From contig JAWXCJ010000033.1 in the NCBI GenBank assembly GCA_034408875.1, positions 1 through 27,586 on the forward strand: DNA of 27,586 nt, read 5' to 3'. The DNA comes from JANNHK01 sp034408875 (GTDB taxonomy: Bacteria; Actinomycetota; Acidimicrobiia; IMCC26256; PALSA-610). The notes under the pieces are model-generated. The model had not been told where the DNA came from. It searched no databases and was given only the letters and a program-made list of their open reading frames with translations. Shown here in pieces: positions 1 to 7,187 of the stretch. Both the position numbers and the translations under genes were made by a program. Within the stretch, counting starts at the first letter, position 1; the number at the start of each line of letters is the position of its first letter.

Positions 1-656
1 ACCTCGACATCCAGATCGTCGCCGACGCCGAGCGCTACGACGAATTCCTCGCCGACTGGCCGGTGTGGCTCGCGGAGATCGCGCCGACCGTCTTCGCCCG
101 CACGCCGATCGTGCCGTTCATCGTCAACGTCGTCACCGCCGACGGGCTGACACTCGACATCCTCGTCGGTCGGGGCCAGGCGATCGATTTCACACAACCG
201 GCGGAGTACGTCGTCGGGGCGTTGTCGGGAGTCCGGTTCACCGACGTCTCGCTCGCACTCGAATACGCCGTCGCCGAACACTTGCGCGGGATCGCCGGTC
301 CGTTCATCAGCCTCGTGCAACGGGGCGAGCACCTCCGGCACATGACAGGTGTCCCGCACCTCCTGGGATTGTTGACGACGGTGTTCCTCGCCGAACTCGA
401 CGCGCCCGCGCCGCGCAAGCATTGGAGCCGGACCTACACCGACGAGCAACTCGCCGCCGTTGCCGCGCTCCCACCCGTGCGCGCGACGCGCGAGGACCTC
501 ATCGCCTTCGGGCTCGGGCTCTCCGAACTGCTCATGAGCCGGGCCCGGCCGCTCTACCCTGACTTCGGTTTGGAATGGCCGCACGACTTCGCGCGTGTTG
601 CCGCCGACCGGGTGCGCGACGTCCTGGGCATCGAAACGAGCGACTGGCTCTACTGA
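1..656 (+). CDS. nucleotidyltransferase-like protein, 5' end outside window
   Basis: The frame is open from the first bases of the window to TGA at 654-656, so the true start lies upstream; the first internal GTG is at 63 but in-frame coding clearly precedes it. The visible part is about 217 residues. It opens with an LDIQIVAD strand and has a second hydrophobic-acidic strand, LTLDILVG, about 50 residues later. This spacing resembles the catalytic-acid strands of the polymerase-beta-type nucleotidyltransferase fold, with a helical C-terminal half. Product and substrate are not evident. The family assignment is inference from pattern and could be wrong; a generic hypothetical protein is the alternative. 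It reads toward the phosphoesterase gene 29 bp downstream and may be co-transcribed with it. Confidence 0.5.
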   Translation, partial: LDIQIVADAERYDEFLADWPVWLAEIAPTVFARTPIVPFIVNVVTADGLTLDILVGRGQAIDFTQPAEYVVGALSGVRFTDVSLALEYAVAEHLRGIAGPFISLVQRGEHLRHMTGVPHLLGLLTTVFLAELDAPAPRKHWSRTYTDEQLAAVAALPPVRATREDLIAFGLGLSELLMSRARPLYPDFGLEWPHDFARVAADRVRDVLGIETSDWLY

Positions 657-685
657 CAGCCCATCGTCGGTACGATCGACCTCTC

Positions 686-1414
686 ATGCAGATCCTGCTC
701 GTATCCGACCTGCACTACACCCTGAAACAGCTCGACTGGGTGGTATCGGTCGCGGGCGACTTCGAGCTCGTCGTCGTTGCCGGCGATCACCTCGACATCG
801 CGTCGATCGTCGAACCCGACGCGCAGATCGCGGTGGTGCTCGAGTACCTGTCCCGCATCGCGGCGAAGACCCATGTCGTCGCGAGTTCGGGCAACCACGA
901 CCTCAACGACCGCAACGACCACGACGAACGTTCAGCGGTGTGGCTCGCCGCCGCGAGCGGTTCGGGTGTGCACGTCGACGGCTCCAACTTCAGCACCGCC
1001 AACGTGTTCGTCACCGTGTGCCCGTGGTGGGACGGGCCCCGCACGCGCGACGTCGTCGACCGCCAACTCGCCGACGACGCGCTGCTGGTCGGTGACCGCA
1101 CATGGATCTGGGTGTACCACGCGCCCCCGGACGCATCACCGACGAGCTGGACCGGCAAGCGGCACTACGGCGACGAAGAACTCGTCACGTGGATCGGGCA
1201 ACATCACCCCTCGCTCGTCATGTGCGGGCACGTGCACCAGTCGCCGTTCGCGGCGCAGGGCAGTTGGATCGACCGCATCGGGTCGACGGTCGTCGTGAAC
1301 GCCGGTCGCCAGCGCGGTCCGATTCCTGCTCGCATCGAACTCGACACCGATACCGGCGAGGCGCGCTGGATCTCGCTCGCCGGCGTCGAGGAAGCGTCGC
1401 TCGCCCCCGCCTGA
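686..1414 (+). CDS. calcineurin-like metallophosphoesterase
   Basis: A 242-residue protein starting at ATG 686; an upstream in-frame start at 575 would overlap the previous gene by 82 bases and add a non-conserved arginine-rich stretch. It carries the full run of metallophosphoesterase motifs: SDLHY (D-x-H) at the N-terminus, AGDHLD (GD), SGNHD (GNHD) near residue 73, YHAPP in the second half, and CGHVHQ (GHxH) near residue 180. These supply the two-metal site that hydrolyses phosphomonoesters or diesters. No signal peptide or membrane segment is visible, so it is expected to be cytosolic. The substrate cannot be told from sequence. It ends 8 bp before the convergent cNMP-fold gene. Confidence 0.88.
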   Translation: MQILLVSDLHYTLKQLDWVVSVAGDFELVVVAGDHLDIASIVEPDAQIAVVLEYLSRIAAKTHVVASSGNHDLNDRNDHDERSAVWLAAASGSGVHVDGSNFSTANVFVTVCPWWDGPRTRDVVDRQLADDALLVGDRTWIWVYHAPPDASPTSWTGKRHYGDEELVTWIGQHHPSLVMCGHVHQSPFAAQGSWIDRIGSTVVVNAGRQRGPIPARIELDTDTGEARWISLAGVEEASLAPA

Positions 1415-1422
1415 ACCGATGG

Positions 1423-1956
1423 TTAGTCCTCGGGGTCGGGGTCGCGTTCTGACCCGAGGGTGCTGCGGGCACCCGGTGCGCGCATGAGGCTGTCGAGCAC
1501 GACGTCGACCATGCCCAACCCGCCTTCATGATCGCCGTACTGCTGCTTCAGGTCGACGAGGTACGACGTCATGACATGCAGGCGCGTCGCGAGCAACCGG
1601 GCGAGCGCCAGCGGCAGGAGCGGTTCGGTTTCGAGCATCGTGGGCGCGTTGTCGATCGCGGCGACAACCGATGCCTCGCTCGCGATCACGTCGGCGGTCG
1701 CGGGGATGCCCAGCAACAACGACATCTCGCCGACACACGCACCCGGTTGCGTCACCGTCGCGATCACCACGCCGGCTTTCTCGACCCGCAACGAACCCTC
1801 GACCAGCACGTACAGCGCCCGCACCGGCTCGCCGTCGACGACGAGCGCGGCACCGGGCTCGAGTGAGCGACGGGGCAGGTCGTGCGCGAGCCCGAGCAGT
1901 TCTTCCACCTGGGCAGTGTCGCGCACGGCCGGCGCACTGGTCCGCGCGACCGGCAC
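1423..1956 (-). CDS. stand-alone cyclic nucleotide-binding-fold protein
   Basis: About 177 residues from GTG 1956 on the minus strand. Other GTG codons at 1926 and 1908 are possible starts; ATG 2021 is unlikely because it overlaps the start of the divergent BVMO. The core matches a CRP-type cNMP-binding beta-barrel: EPGAALVVDGEPVRALYVLV, a G-S-L-R-V strand, then VGEMSLLLGIPATADV as the phosphate-binding cassette. The arginine that normally contacts the cyclic phosphate (usually P-R-x-A) is replaced, reading PATA, so nucleotide binding is doubtful. A helical C-terminal region follows, with no helix-turn-helix, so it is unlikely to be a DNA-binding CRP by itself. It is divergent from the BVMO and shares a 46-bp intergenic region containing a palindrome. 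Confidence 0.72.
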   Translation of the reverse strand: MPVARTSAPAVRDTAQVEELLGLAHDLPRRSLEPGAALVVDGEPVRALYVLVEGSLRVEKAGVVIATVTQPGACVGEMSLLLGIPATADVIASEASVVAAIDNAPTMLETEPLLPLALARLLATRLHVMTSYLVDLKQQYGDHEGGLGMVDVVLDSLMRAPGARSTLGSERDPDPED

Positions 1957-1966
1957 TTCGGTACAG

Positions 1967-1982
1967 TTGACCGTTCGGTCAA
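1967..1982. promoter_or_regulatory. TetR-style palindromic operator
   Basis: TTGACCGTTCGGTCAA is an inverted repeat with perfect 7-bp arms (TTGACCG/CGGTCAA) around TT. It lies in the 46-bp gap between the divergent cNMP-fold gene (start 1956) and the BVMO gene (start 2003), 20 bp from the BVMO ATG. Size, symmetry and the GACCG-N2-CGGTC core fit a TetR-family dimer site. No TetR gene is encoded in the window, so the regulator would act from elsewhere. Function is inferred. Confidence 0.6.
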
Positions 1983-2002
1983 GTAGCCCGGGGGCACGCG
2001 AA

Positions 2003-3793
2003 ATGACGACGATCGACATCGACGCGCTGAAGCAGAAGTACGCACAGGAACGGGCGAAACGCCTGCGGCCCGACGGCAACGACCAGTACATCGAGCTGAA
2101 GGACCAGTTCGGCCATTACCTCGACGATCCGTACATCGCGGTGGTCGACCGCGAGCCGGTACGCGACCACGTGACGTTCGCGTTCATCGGGGGCGGGTTC
2201 GCGGGGCTGCTCGCCGGTGCCCGCGTCAAGGAAGCCGGCGTCGAAGATGTCCGCATCATCGACAAGGCCGGCGACTTCGGCGGCACCTGGTACTGGAACC
2301 GCTATCCCGGCGCGCAGTGCGACACGGCATCGTTCGTCTACATGCCGTTGCTCGAAGAGACCGGCCACATGCCGAGCGAGAAGTACGCGCACGCGCCCGA
2401 GATCCTCGAGCACTGCCAACGAATCGGGAAGCAGTACGGCCTTTACGACCACGCGCTGTTCCACACACAGGTCACCCATCTCGAATGGGACGACGACAAC
2501 TCGCGCTGGATCGTGCGCACCAATCGCGGCGACGAGTTCACGGCCCAGTTCGTCGGCATGGGTACCGGCCCGCTACACGTGCCGAAGCTGCCCGGCATTC
2601 CCGGTGTCGAAAGCTTCCAGGGGCACTCGTTCCACACCAGCCGGTGGGACTACGGGTACACCGGCGGCGATCCGAGCACACCGATGGACAAGCTGGCCGA
2701 CAAGCGCGTGGCGATCATCGGTACCGGCGCGACCGCCGTGCAGTGCATCCCGCACTTGGCGCGCGCGTGCGGCGAACTGTTCGTGTTCCAGCGCACGCCG
2801 TCGTCGATCGACGTGCGCGACAACCGGCCCACCGACGCCGAGTGGTTCGCTGAAATGGCGACGCCAGGTTGGCAACAGCGCTGGCTCGAAAACTTCACCG
2901 CCAACCAGACGCCCGGCGCGTGGCCGCCGGAGGACCTCGTACAGGACGGTTGGACCGATCTGTCGCGCCGCATCCGCGATGCAATCATGGCGGTGCCGCC
3001 GGATCAGCTCACTCCCGAGAACATGCTCGGCGCGTTCGACAAGTACGACTTCGAAAAGATGTCGGAGATCCGGGCGCGGGTCGACACGATCGTCGAAGAC
3101 CCTGAGGCCGCACAGAACTTGAAGGCGTGGTACCGGCAGTTGTGCAAGCGCCCGTGTTTCCACGACGAATACCTGCAGTCGTTCAACACGTCGGGCACGC
3201 ACCTGATCGACACGGCGGGCAAGGGCGTCGAGCGCATCACCGAGAACGGCGTGGTCGTCGCCGGTGTCGAGTACCCGGTCGATTGCGTCATCTACTCGAC
3301 CGGGTTCGAAGTCGGTACACCGCACACGCGGCGCGCGGGCTACGACATGACCGGGCGCAGCGGCGTCACGCTCTCGGAGTATTGGGGCGACGGGATGCGG
3401 ACGTTGCACGGCCTCACCGTGCACGGCTTCCCGAACGCGTTCATCATGCAGCTGTCGCAGGGCGCGGCGCTGATCTCGAACGTGCCGCACAACTTCACCG
3501 AAGCGGGCCACACGATCGGCGCGATCGTGAAGCACGCCCTCGAGTACGGCTACGACGTCGTCGAGCCGACCAAAGCCGCGGAAGATGCGTGGGTGAAAAC
3601 GGTGCTCAGCGGCGGAATGGGCCCTGCGCTCGCGAACGCCGACTGCACCCCGGGCTATTACAACAACGAAGGCCGGCCCGGCGGGCCCGGCACCGAGTTC
3701 TTCGTCGGTTATCCCGGTGGCGCACTCGCGTTCTTCGGACTCATCAAGCAGTGGCGCGAGTCGGGCGAATTCGAGGGTCTCGAGTTCCGCTGA
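2003..3793 (+). CDS. type I Baeyer-Villiger monooxygenase (FAD/NADPH)
   Basis: A 596-residue flavoprotein from ATG 2003, the usual length for type I BVMOs. It inserts one oxygen atom next to a ketone, giving an ester or lactone, with NADPH and FAD. Visible motifs: FAD Rossmann loop GGGFAG at 63-68; the second BVMO signature GGTWYWNRYPG at about 93-103 followed by D107; the BVMO fingerprint FQGHSFHTSRWD at 205-216, an exact match to FxGxxxHxxxW(P/D); the NADPH Rossmann loop GTGATA at 240-245; and FQRTPSS near 262. The 60-residue extension before the first Rossmann fold resembles the larger subgroup acting on phenylacetone, steroids or macrocyclic ketones; substrate is not determinable here. 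It is followed by an ABM-domain gene 17 bp downstream and is probably controlled by the palindrome at 1967-1982. Confidence 0.93.
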   Translation: MTTIDIDALKQKYAQERAKRLRPDGNDQYIELKDQFGHYLDDPYIAVVDREPVRDHVTFAFIGGGFAGLLAGARVKEAGVEDVRIIDKAGDFGGTWYWNRYPGAQCDTASFVYMPLLEETGHMPSEKYAHAPEILEHCQRIGKQYGLYDHALFHTQVTHLEWDDDNSRWIVRTNRGDEFTAQFVGMGTGPLHVPKLPGIPGVESFQGHSFHTSRWDYGYTGGDPSTPMDKLADKRVAIIGTGATAVQCIPHLARACGELFVFQRTPSSIDVRDNRPTDAEWFAEMATPGWQQRWLENFTANQTPGAWPPEDLVQDGWTDLSRRIRDAIMAVPPDQLTPENMLGAFDKYDFEKMSEIRARVDTIVEDPEAAQNLKAWYRQLCKRPCFHDEYLQSFNTSGTHLIDTAGKGVERITENGVVVAGVEYPVDCVIYSTGFEVGTPHTRRAGYDMTGRSGVTLSEYWGDGMRTLHGLTVHGFPNAFIMQLSQGAALISNVPHNFTEAGHTIGAIVKHALEYGYDVVEPTKAAEDAWVKTVLSGGMGPALANADCTPGYYNNEGRPGGPGTEFFVGYPGGALAFFGLIKQWRESGEFEGLEFR

Positions 3794-3810
3794 GCTGGCA
3801 TGCTGCCGGG

Positions 3811-4110
3811 ATGATCCTCGAGCAGGCAGTGCTGGACATCATTCCGGGTGAGGAGGCGAACTTCGAGCGCGCGTTTTCGGAGGCCAAGTCGATCATCGCG
3901 TCGATGCCGGGATTCGAGTCGCTCGCGCTCGACCGGTGTATCGAACAGCCGACGCGTTACCTGCTGCTCGTCGAATGGGAACGCCTCGAAGACCACACCG
4001 AAGGGTTCCGTGGGTCGCCCGAATACGAGAAGTGGCGGGCACTCCTGCACCACTTCTACGACCCGTTCCCGGTCGTCGAACACTACGAACCGGTTTTCGT
4101 CGCGCCATGA
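3811..4110 (+). CDS. antibiotic biosynthesis monooxygenase (ABM) domain protein
   Basis: A 99-residue single-domain protein with the dimeric ferredoxin-like ABM pattern: MILEQAVLDIIPGEEANFER as the first strand and helix start, then SIIASMPGF, a TRYLLLVEWERLEDH strand and turn, and EYEKWRALLHHFYDP before the final EHYEPVF strand. Members act as cofactor-free monooxygenases, haem degraders or accessory proteins. It starts at ATG 3811, 17 bp after the BVMO stop, and its TGA overlaps the ATG of the GMC fragment (ATGA at 4107-4110), so the three were once one translationally coupled operon. A role in processing the same ketone or lactone substrate is inference. Confidence 0.85.
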   Translation: MILEQAVLDIIPGEEANFERAFSEAKSIIASMPGFESLALDRCIEQPTRYLLLVEWERLEDHTEGFRGSPEYEKWRALLHHFYDPFPVVEHYEPVFVAP

Positions 4111-4238
4111 CCACATACGATGTGATCGTCCTCGGCGCGGGATCTGGGGCCGCGGTGCTCGCAGCCCGCTTGTCCGAAGACCCGCACACCTCGGTGTTGC
4201 TGCTCGAAGCGTCACGCCGACCAGCTCGGTCGCCGTGA
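4107..4238 (+). pseudogene. N-terminal stump of a GMC-family oxidoreductase
   Basis: A 43-codon frame from ATG 4107 to TGA 4236-4238. Residues 3-36 match the conserved start of glucose-methanol-choline oxidoreductases: YDVIVLGAGSGAAVLAARLS forms the FAD dinucleotide-binding beta-alpha unit and SVLLLEA is the second strand ending in the ribose-binding Glu. Intact members are over 500 residues; here homology stops at about residue 37 and the frame ends inside a hairpin. The ATG overlaps the ABM stop codon, so a real coupled gene was truncated, leaving only its 5' end. The remaining DNA up to the minus-strand dioxygenase is a large inverted repeat. It is unlikely to make a working enzyme. Confidence 0.8.
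4212..4238. repeat. imperfect hairpin at the end of the GMC stump
   Basis: Arms 4212-4222 (TCACGCCGACC) and 4228-4238 (GGTCGCCGTGA) pair with a single C-C mismatch around a 5-nt loop. The right arm shares TCGGTCGCCGT (4226-4236) with the right arm of the neighbouring large hairpin (4266-4276), so the two elements are related in sequence. Confidence 0.6.
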
Positions 4239-4239
4239 T

Positions 4240-4290
4240 CGAAATTGCGCCGTACGGCGACCGTTTCGGTCGCCGTACGGCGCAATTTCG
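4240..4290. terminator. large perfect inverted repeat, probable bidirectional terminator
   Basis: Perfect 24-bp arms (4240-4263 and 4267-4290) around a TTT loop. The left arm contains GAAATTGCGCCGTACGGCGA and the right is its exact complement. It sits between convergent genes, after the BVMO operon remnant on plus and 14 bp beyond the dioxygenase stop on minus, where a bidirectional terminator would be placed. No long U-tract follows, as is common in high-GC actinobacteria. It could also be a palindromic mobile or REP-like element; a genome-wide copy count would decide. Confidence 0.65.
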
Positions 4291-4304
4291 GCGGGAGCCG
4301 GGCG

Positions 4305-5345
4305 TCAGGCTTCGATTTCGCTCTTCGTGCGGCCCTTGCTCGACCACCAGTTGTCGGCACCGCGCCCGAGGCGGAAGCGCTCGGGCTTGTCGGCATCGGC
4401 AATGACGTCGGTCTCCAACCACAGCCGCTTCAAGTGCCGGATCTGACCCTCGTCACGACGGTCGACGTACGCGTTGCGCGCGTGGAGCACGTGGTAGTTG
4501 TTCACGAACTGCATATCGCCCGGTTGCAGCATCATCGAGACGTGGTATTGCGGGTCGGCACACATGGCATCGACGCGGTTCATCGCGGTCCGCACCGCTT
4601 CCGACGGTCGAGGCGCATCCTTGTGCCGGCGGGCGGCTTCGATGTACGGGCGGATGTATCGGACGAAGAGCCGATCGCTCGTGCGACTGAACATCGGCAT
4701 CGTGTACCACGGCTTGGCGCCGGGCGGTTGTTCACCGCGGAAGTCGTACGGGAGCGGTTCGTACAGCTCGGCGGCGAGTTCCGGTTCGGTACGTACGAGC
4801 TCGTTGTGAATCGCGAGCGCGTTGGCGACCAGGCTCGCGCCGCCACTGGCGCCGGAGTTGAGACAGAACAGCCCGACGAGATCGGACCCGTCGGAGTGGA
4901 ACGGGAACGCGATCGCACCGATCTCGTTGCCGCGCCCGGTCGGGTCGTCGAGGGCGCGGTTCTGGTCGGTGACGTCACCGAGCAAGTGTCCCTTCGCGTT
5001 CTGCGGCCACGGCCGCCCGAGGTGCATGCCGACGCCCCAATAGATCATCGAGGCGCGTTCTTTGCTGTACCGGTCGACGGGCAGCCCGCGAATCAGCGCG
5101 ACGCCGGTGCCGTCGACCAGGTCGGCGGTGATGCGTTCGAGGTCGGGGGCGAGCGTGGGCAACGGGAACAGATCGCGCGTGATGTCGAGCACGTCGTCGC
5201 ACTGTGCTTCGGCATGCAGGAGGGCCGCGTCCAACTCGGCGACGTGTGTGTCGCTCAGGTGGAAGACGTAGCTGTCACCGATGTCGTCGCGCGTCCACTC
5301 GCACCCGACTTCGAGGGGAACGAGGTCGCTCGGGACGATCCTCAT
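4305..5345 (-). CDS. TauD/TfdA-family Fe(II)/2-oxoglutarate-dependent dioxygenase
   Basis: A 346-residue protein from ATG 5345. It has the TauD/TfdA iron triad: FHSDGSD gives H150-x-D152, and NNYHVLHAR near 282-290 gives the distal His (H285 or H288). QIRHLKRLWL at 301-310 supplies the arginine expected to bind the 2-oxoglutarate carboxylate. Family members hydroxylate taurine, aryloxyalkanoates, carnitine precursors and similar small acids with release of succinate and CO2. The start ATG overlaps the TGA of the upstream amidohydrolase (ATGA at 5342-5345), so the two are translationally coupled and probably work in one pathway, for example oxidising the acid released by deacylation (inference). 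Substrate is unknown. Confidence 0.9.
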   Translation of the reverse strand: MRIVPSDLVPLEVGCEWTRDDIGDSYVFHLSDTHVAELDAALLHAEAQCDDVLDITRDLFPLPTLAPDLERITADLVDGTGVALIRGLPVDRYSKERASMIYWGVGMHLGRPWPQNAKGHLLGDVTDQNRALDDPTGRGNEIGAIAFPFHSDGSDLVGLFCLNSGASGGASLVANALAIHNELVRTEPELAAELYEPLPYDFRGEQPPGAKPWYTMPMFSRTSDRLFVRYIRPYIEAARRHKDAPRPSEAVRTAMNRVDAMCADPQYHVSMMLQPGDMQFVNNYHVLHARNAYVDRRDEGQIRHLKRLWLETDVIADADKPERFRLGRGADNWWSSKGRTKSEIEA

Positions 5346-7069
5346 CGGGCCCCTCCGCGCACCGGTGCCGGTTGCCGGCCGCGCACGAGCCGCCCGGGCA
5401 ACGGGCCGGTCGCCTCGCCTTCGACGTACGTGACCTGACCGGCGACAACTGTCGTGACGTAACCGTCGGCGCGTTGCACGAACCGCTTCCCGCCCGCGGG
5501 CAGGTCGTAGCGCACCTCGGGCCGACGGGCGGCCAGGCGGTCGAGGTCGATCACGTTGACGTCGGCGCGGTATCCCGGCGCGAGCACACCACGGTCGAGC
5601 AGACCGACCGCGCGTGCCGTCGCGCGCGTCTGGCGCTCGATCAGGAACGGCAACGGAAGCCGGCCCCGGTCGCGGTCCCTCCCCCACAACGCGAGCAACG
5701 TGGTCGGGAAGCTCGCGTCGCAGATCGTGCCGACGTGGGCGCCGCCGTCGCCGAGACCGACAATCGAGTGCTCGTGCGCCAGCATCTCGCCCGCGGCGTC
5801 GAGGTTACCGTCGTCGTAGTTGAGCACGGGCCGGTAGAGGAACCCGCGCCCGCCGTCGCGGAGCATGATGTCGTACGCGAGGTCGAACGGGTCGCGGTTC
5901 TCGCGCTGCGCCCGCGCCGCGATGCTCGCCTCGGGTTGGGGCTCGTAGTCGGGCGGGTCGCCGAGTTCGAACATGGCGTCGAAGTTGCCGAGCATTCGCC
6001 CGCCCGGCGTGTCGCGCTGCGCGACGTCGGCGGCAATCACGCGCGCCTTGAACTCCGGCTCCGACAATACGGCAACTCGTTCGGCGAGCGGCAACTCGGC
6101 GATCTCGCGGTACACCGGGTTCGCCAGCATCGGGTGCAAGGTGCACTCGAGCCCGAGCAACAGGCCGACGGCGCGGGGCGCGACCTGCGCCTTCATCGCG
6201 ACGCCGGCATCGTTCGCCTCGCTGAGCAGTTCGAGTTGGCGCCGCCACGAGTCGCGCTTGGTCTGGAGGAGGGTGAACGACAGCGGCCGGCCCGACGCTT
6301 CGGCCATCTGGCGGAACAGCGAGAACTCGGCGTCGACGTCGATGAAGTCGGACACTGCCTGCAGGACACCGCGCCCGCTGGCACCAATCGCGGTGGCGAT
6401 CCCGATCAGTTCGTCGGCTTCGGCGGTGAGTGTCGGCGTCAGCTCACCGCTGCTGCTGCGGTGGTTGAGCGTGCGCGACGTCGTGAAGCCGAGCGCGCCG
6501 GCCTCGATCCCTTCGCGCGCCATCTTGGCCATCAGCGCAATGTCTTCGCCGGTCGCGGGTTCACGGCGGGCGCCGCGCTCTCCCATCACGTTGAGCCGCA
6601 GTGCGGCGTGAGGTACTTGCAACGCGACGTCGACGTCGAACGCGCGGCCGTCGAGCGCGTCCATGAACTCGGGGAACGAACGCCAGTTCCACGCGAGGCC
6701 CTCGTGCAGCGCGACGCCGGGAATGTCTTCGACACCCTCCATCAACTCGATCAAGCGATCGTGGTCGACGTCGTGCACGGGCGCGAAGCCAACGCCGCAG
6801 TTCCCGGCGACGACGGTCGTCACGCCGTGCCACGACGACGGAATCATCCGTTCGTCCCACGACGCCTGACCGTCGTAGTGCGTGTGGATATCGACAAAGC
6901 CGGGTGTAACGAGCAGGCCGTCGGCGTCGACGACGCGATCGGCGGTGCCGTCGACCGTCCCCACCTGCGAGATCACGCCACCGTCGATCGCGATGTCGGC
7001 CCGGAGCGCCGGGGCGCCCGTCCCGTCGATGACCTCGCCACCCTTGATGATCAGCTCGTGCGTACGCAT
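5342..7069 (-). CDS. N-acyl-D-amino-acid deacylase family amidohydrolase
   Basis: A 575-residue protein from ATG 7069, preceded by a good GAGGAG ribosome binding site 5 nt away. It shows the amidohydrolase-3/D-aminoacylase layout: a small beta-domain at the N-terminus (LIIKGGEVIDGTG), the first metal motif GFVDIHTHYDGQ at about 58-69, a cysteine in the GNCGVGFAP segment that bridges metal in D-aminoacylases, a long TIM-barrel, and GLGDGGAHVG near 445 carrying the catalytic Asp, with a closing beta-domain (APGYRADVNVIDLD). Family enzymes hydrolyse N-acyl-D-amino acids, dihydropyrimidine-like amides or related amides in the cytosol. It is first in a two-gene operon with the TauD-type dioxygenase. 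The exact substrate cannot be named. Confidence 0.87.
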   Translation of the reverse strand: MRTHELIIKGGEVIDGTGAPALRADIAIDGGVISQVGTVDGTADRVVDADGLLVTPGFVDIHTHYDGQASWDERMIPSSWHGVTTVVAGNCGVGFAPVHDVDHDRLIELMEGVEDIPGVALHEGLAWNWRSFPEFMDALDGRAFDVDVALQVPHAALRLNVMGERGARREPATGEDIALMAKMAREGIEAGALGFTTSRTLNHRSSSGELTPTLTAEADELIGIATAIGASGRGVLQAVSDFIDVDAEFSLFRQMAEASGRPLSFTLLQTKRDSWRRQLELLSEANDAGVAMKAQVAPRAVGLLLGLECTLHPMLANPVYREIAELPLAERVAVLSEPEFKARVIAADVAQRDTPGGRMLGNFDAMFELGDPPDYEPQPEASIAARAQRENRDPFDLAYDIMLRDGGRGFLYRPVLNYDDGNLDAAGEMLAHEHSIVGLGDGGAHVGTICDASFPTTLLALWGRDRDRGRLPLPFLIERQTRATARAVGLLDRGVLAPGYRADVNVIDLDRLAARRPEVRYDLPAGGKRFVQRADGYVTTVVAGQVTYVEGEATGPLPGRLVRGRQPAPVRGGAR

Positions 7070-7187
7070 GCTGCTCCTCGCTCGACAGGGCGGCGGCCCT
7101 CACGGATCATTCTGCCCGATGTCTAGGCTCTGCACCGATGGTGACCACCGGAGACCTCGCGTATGAGGTCGACGGGGTGCGGCCGCG

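Noticed and set aside
5204..7126. Long open plus-strand frame of about 640 codons opposite the deacylase gene
   Set aside because: The minus strand encodes intact amidohydrolase motifs over this span; the plus frame is arginine/valine-rich shadow sequence.
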